NCBI RefSeq assembly: GCF_010820665.1
Contig: NZ_JAAIKC010000018.1
Span: 16,179 to 80,178 of the forward strand
Direction: 5' to 3'
Source of the DNA: Paenibacillus sp. SYP-B3998
GTDB lineage: Bacteria > Bacillota > Bacilli > Paenibacillales > NBRC-103111
Length of the DNA stretch: 64,000 nt
Below, piece after piece: positions 63,437 through 64,000 of the stretch (positions are counted from its first letter, which is position 1; each line of letters begins with the position of its first letter). The notes below the pieces were generated by a model. That model made no database searches, was not told the origin of the DNA, and saw nothing but the letters and a program-made list of their open reading frames with translations. The translations under genes were made by a program, and so were the position numbers.

Positions 63437-63688
63437 TTAATTGATCACAAAACCTAATGAAGTGGCTCGATTAAGAGCATCTTGGGAGAACTTATTCTTC
63501 TTGTATTTCTTTTCAATTTCTTCTTTCGTTACCGGTACCCATCTAAAATCTTTATTGATATATACCATCACTTTATGGCCCCAATCTACATGAATGGTTC
63601 GATTGGTTACTTTTTTGATTTCACCAATTTTCGTAACCGCATATCCGACGGTATCAATGCAATATTTCCCTAATAAAGTATTGTTCAT
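63437..63688 (-). CDS. Small hypothetical protein, 83 residues
   Basis: The product begins MNNTLLGKYCIDTVGYAVTK and ends in FSQDALNRATSLGFVIN. The first part looks like a small beta barrel (KIGEIKKVTNRTIHVDWGHKVMVYI), followed by a basic helix (EEIEKKYKKNK). No family is recognised. GGAGAAAAC precedes the ATG at 63688. The gene lies downstream of the rRNA/tRNA unit on the same strand, behind a terminator. Confidence 0.6.
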   Translation of the reverse strand: MNNTLLGKYCIDTVGYAVTKIGEIKKVTNRTIHVDWGHKVMVYINKDFRWVPVTKEEIEKKYKKNKFSQDALNRATSLGFVIN

Positions 63689-63726
63689 TTTGTTTTCTCC
63701 TATTCATTAAGAAGCAAATTATTCAC

Positions 63727-63762
63727 CAAAAAATAAAAAAACCACCAGCAAATGCATGTGGA
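63727..63762 (-). terminator. Terminator of the rRNA-tRNA unit
   Basis: On the minus strand CCAC...GTGG, as an imperfect stem (CCACATGCATTTGCTGGTGG), is followed by TTTTTTTATTTTTT. Confidence 0.7.
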
Positions 63763-63780
63763 TTTTGATCTAAGAAATAT

Positions 63781-63859
<79 letters not shown>

Positions 63860-63879
63860 TCGTTAAAAAAGGAAAAACT

Positions 63880-63997
63880 GCTTGGCAACGTTCTACTCTC
63901 CCAGAACCCTGCGGTTCAAGTACCATCGACGCTGGAGGGCTTAACGGTCGTGTTCGAGATGGGAACGCGTGGGTCCCCTCCGCCATCATCACCAAAC
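63880..63997 (-). rRNA. rrf: 5S ribosomal RNA
   Basis: On the minus strand the sequence contains GGCGGAGGGGACCCACGCG, CCCATCTCGAACACGACCG, TTAAGCCCTCCAGCG and GATGGTACTTGAACCGCAGGG, all strong 5S landmarks, ending in GTTGCCAAGC. The 5' end is near 63997 (about 118 bases). 16S and 23S should lie to the right of the window. Confidence 0.95.
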
Positions 63998-64000
63998 AGT

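Overview
The window looks like chromosome from a Paenibacillus-type Firmicute. Ribosome-binding sites are of the AGGAGG kind, TTG/GTG starts are frequent, and there are two YesM/YesN histidine kinase-regulator pairs, several CUT1-type sugar ABC operons with lipoprotein binding proteins, and a secreted protein with a copper-amine-oxidase N-like domain. The 5S rRNA and initiator tRNA at the right edge are the distal end of an rRNA operon read leftwards. The genus is an inference from gene content; no 16S sequence is present.

Layout. 1-1247: 5' part of a copper P-type ATPase gene with a CsoR-like operator in its promoter. 1558-4024: acetyltransferase, adenosine deaminase (GlnR/TnrA-like box upstream) and an AlkD-type DNA glycosylase, all leftward. 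4147-7854: HAD phosphatase, then acyl-CoA ligase, a dead thioesterase and a dienoyl-CoA reductase (fatty-acid use), rightward. 7937-8893: DUF2653 protein and a Ser/Gly-rich membrane protein. 9036-17742: sugar regulon (kinase, regulator, lipoprotein, two permeases, oxidoreductase, sugar isomerase). 17829-21825: D-amino-acid cassette (PAS/HTH regulator, D-threonine aldolase/D-serine dehydratase-like enzyme, D-aminoacylase, RidA) behind two tandem CAAAC-N5-GTTTG repeats. 22451-24181: chemotaxis receptor. 24323-32658: mglBAC galactoside importer preceded by a kinase, a regulator and a second binding protein that probably acts as sensor. 32878-36882: membrane GGDEF-EAL protein whose stop codon abuts the start of a sugar-binding lipoprotein. 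37107-40855: small proteins, a CBS protein, a divergent HPr-kinase-like protein and a secreted protein. 40912-44145: class A PBP, an unlisted 52-aa protein and a frameshifted WYL regulator. 44305-49943: five-gene operon joining an argininosuccinate-lyase-family enzyme, an amidohydrolase and a CUT1 ABC transporter. 50062-52322: OsmC and a secreted phosphodiester-glycosidase-type protein. 52398-56696: operon of an AcoR-like-GAF/PAS/GGDEF/EAL protein, an acetolactate-synthase-like enzyme and a CMD-family protein. 56965-57900: decayed transporter genes. 58039-59106: FUSC-type exporter. 59464-63346: polysaccharide operon (processive GT2, acyltransferase 3, GH18) with a leader of about 200 nt predicted to be structured. 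63437-64000: small protein gene, tRNA-fMet, 5S rRNA.

Themes are carbohydrate uptake under sensor-kinase control, scavenging of amino and acyl compounds, and c-di-GMP signalling. No complete mobile element, CRISPR array or phage was seen. The most unusual arrangements are the binding protein fused by translation to a GGDEF-EAL gene, the AcoR-type sensor on a GGDEF-EAL protein next to an acetolactate-synthase-like gene, the ArgH-family/CUT1 operon, and the polysaccharide operon with its long leader.
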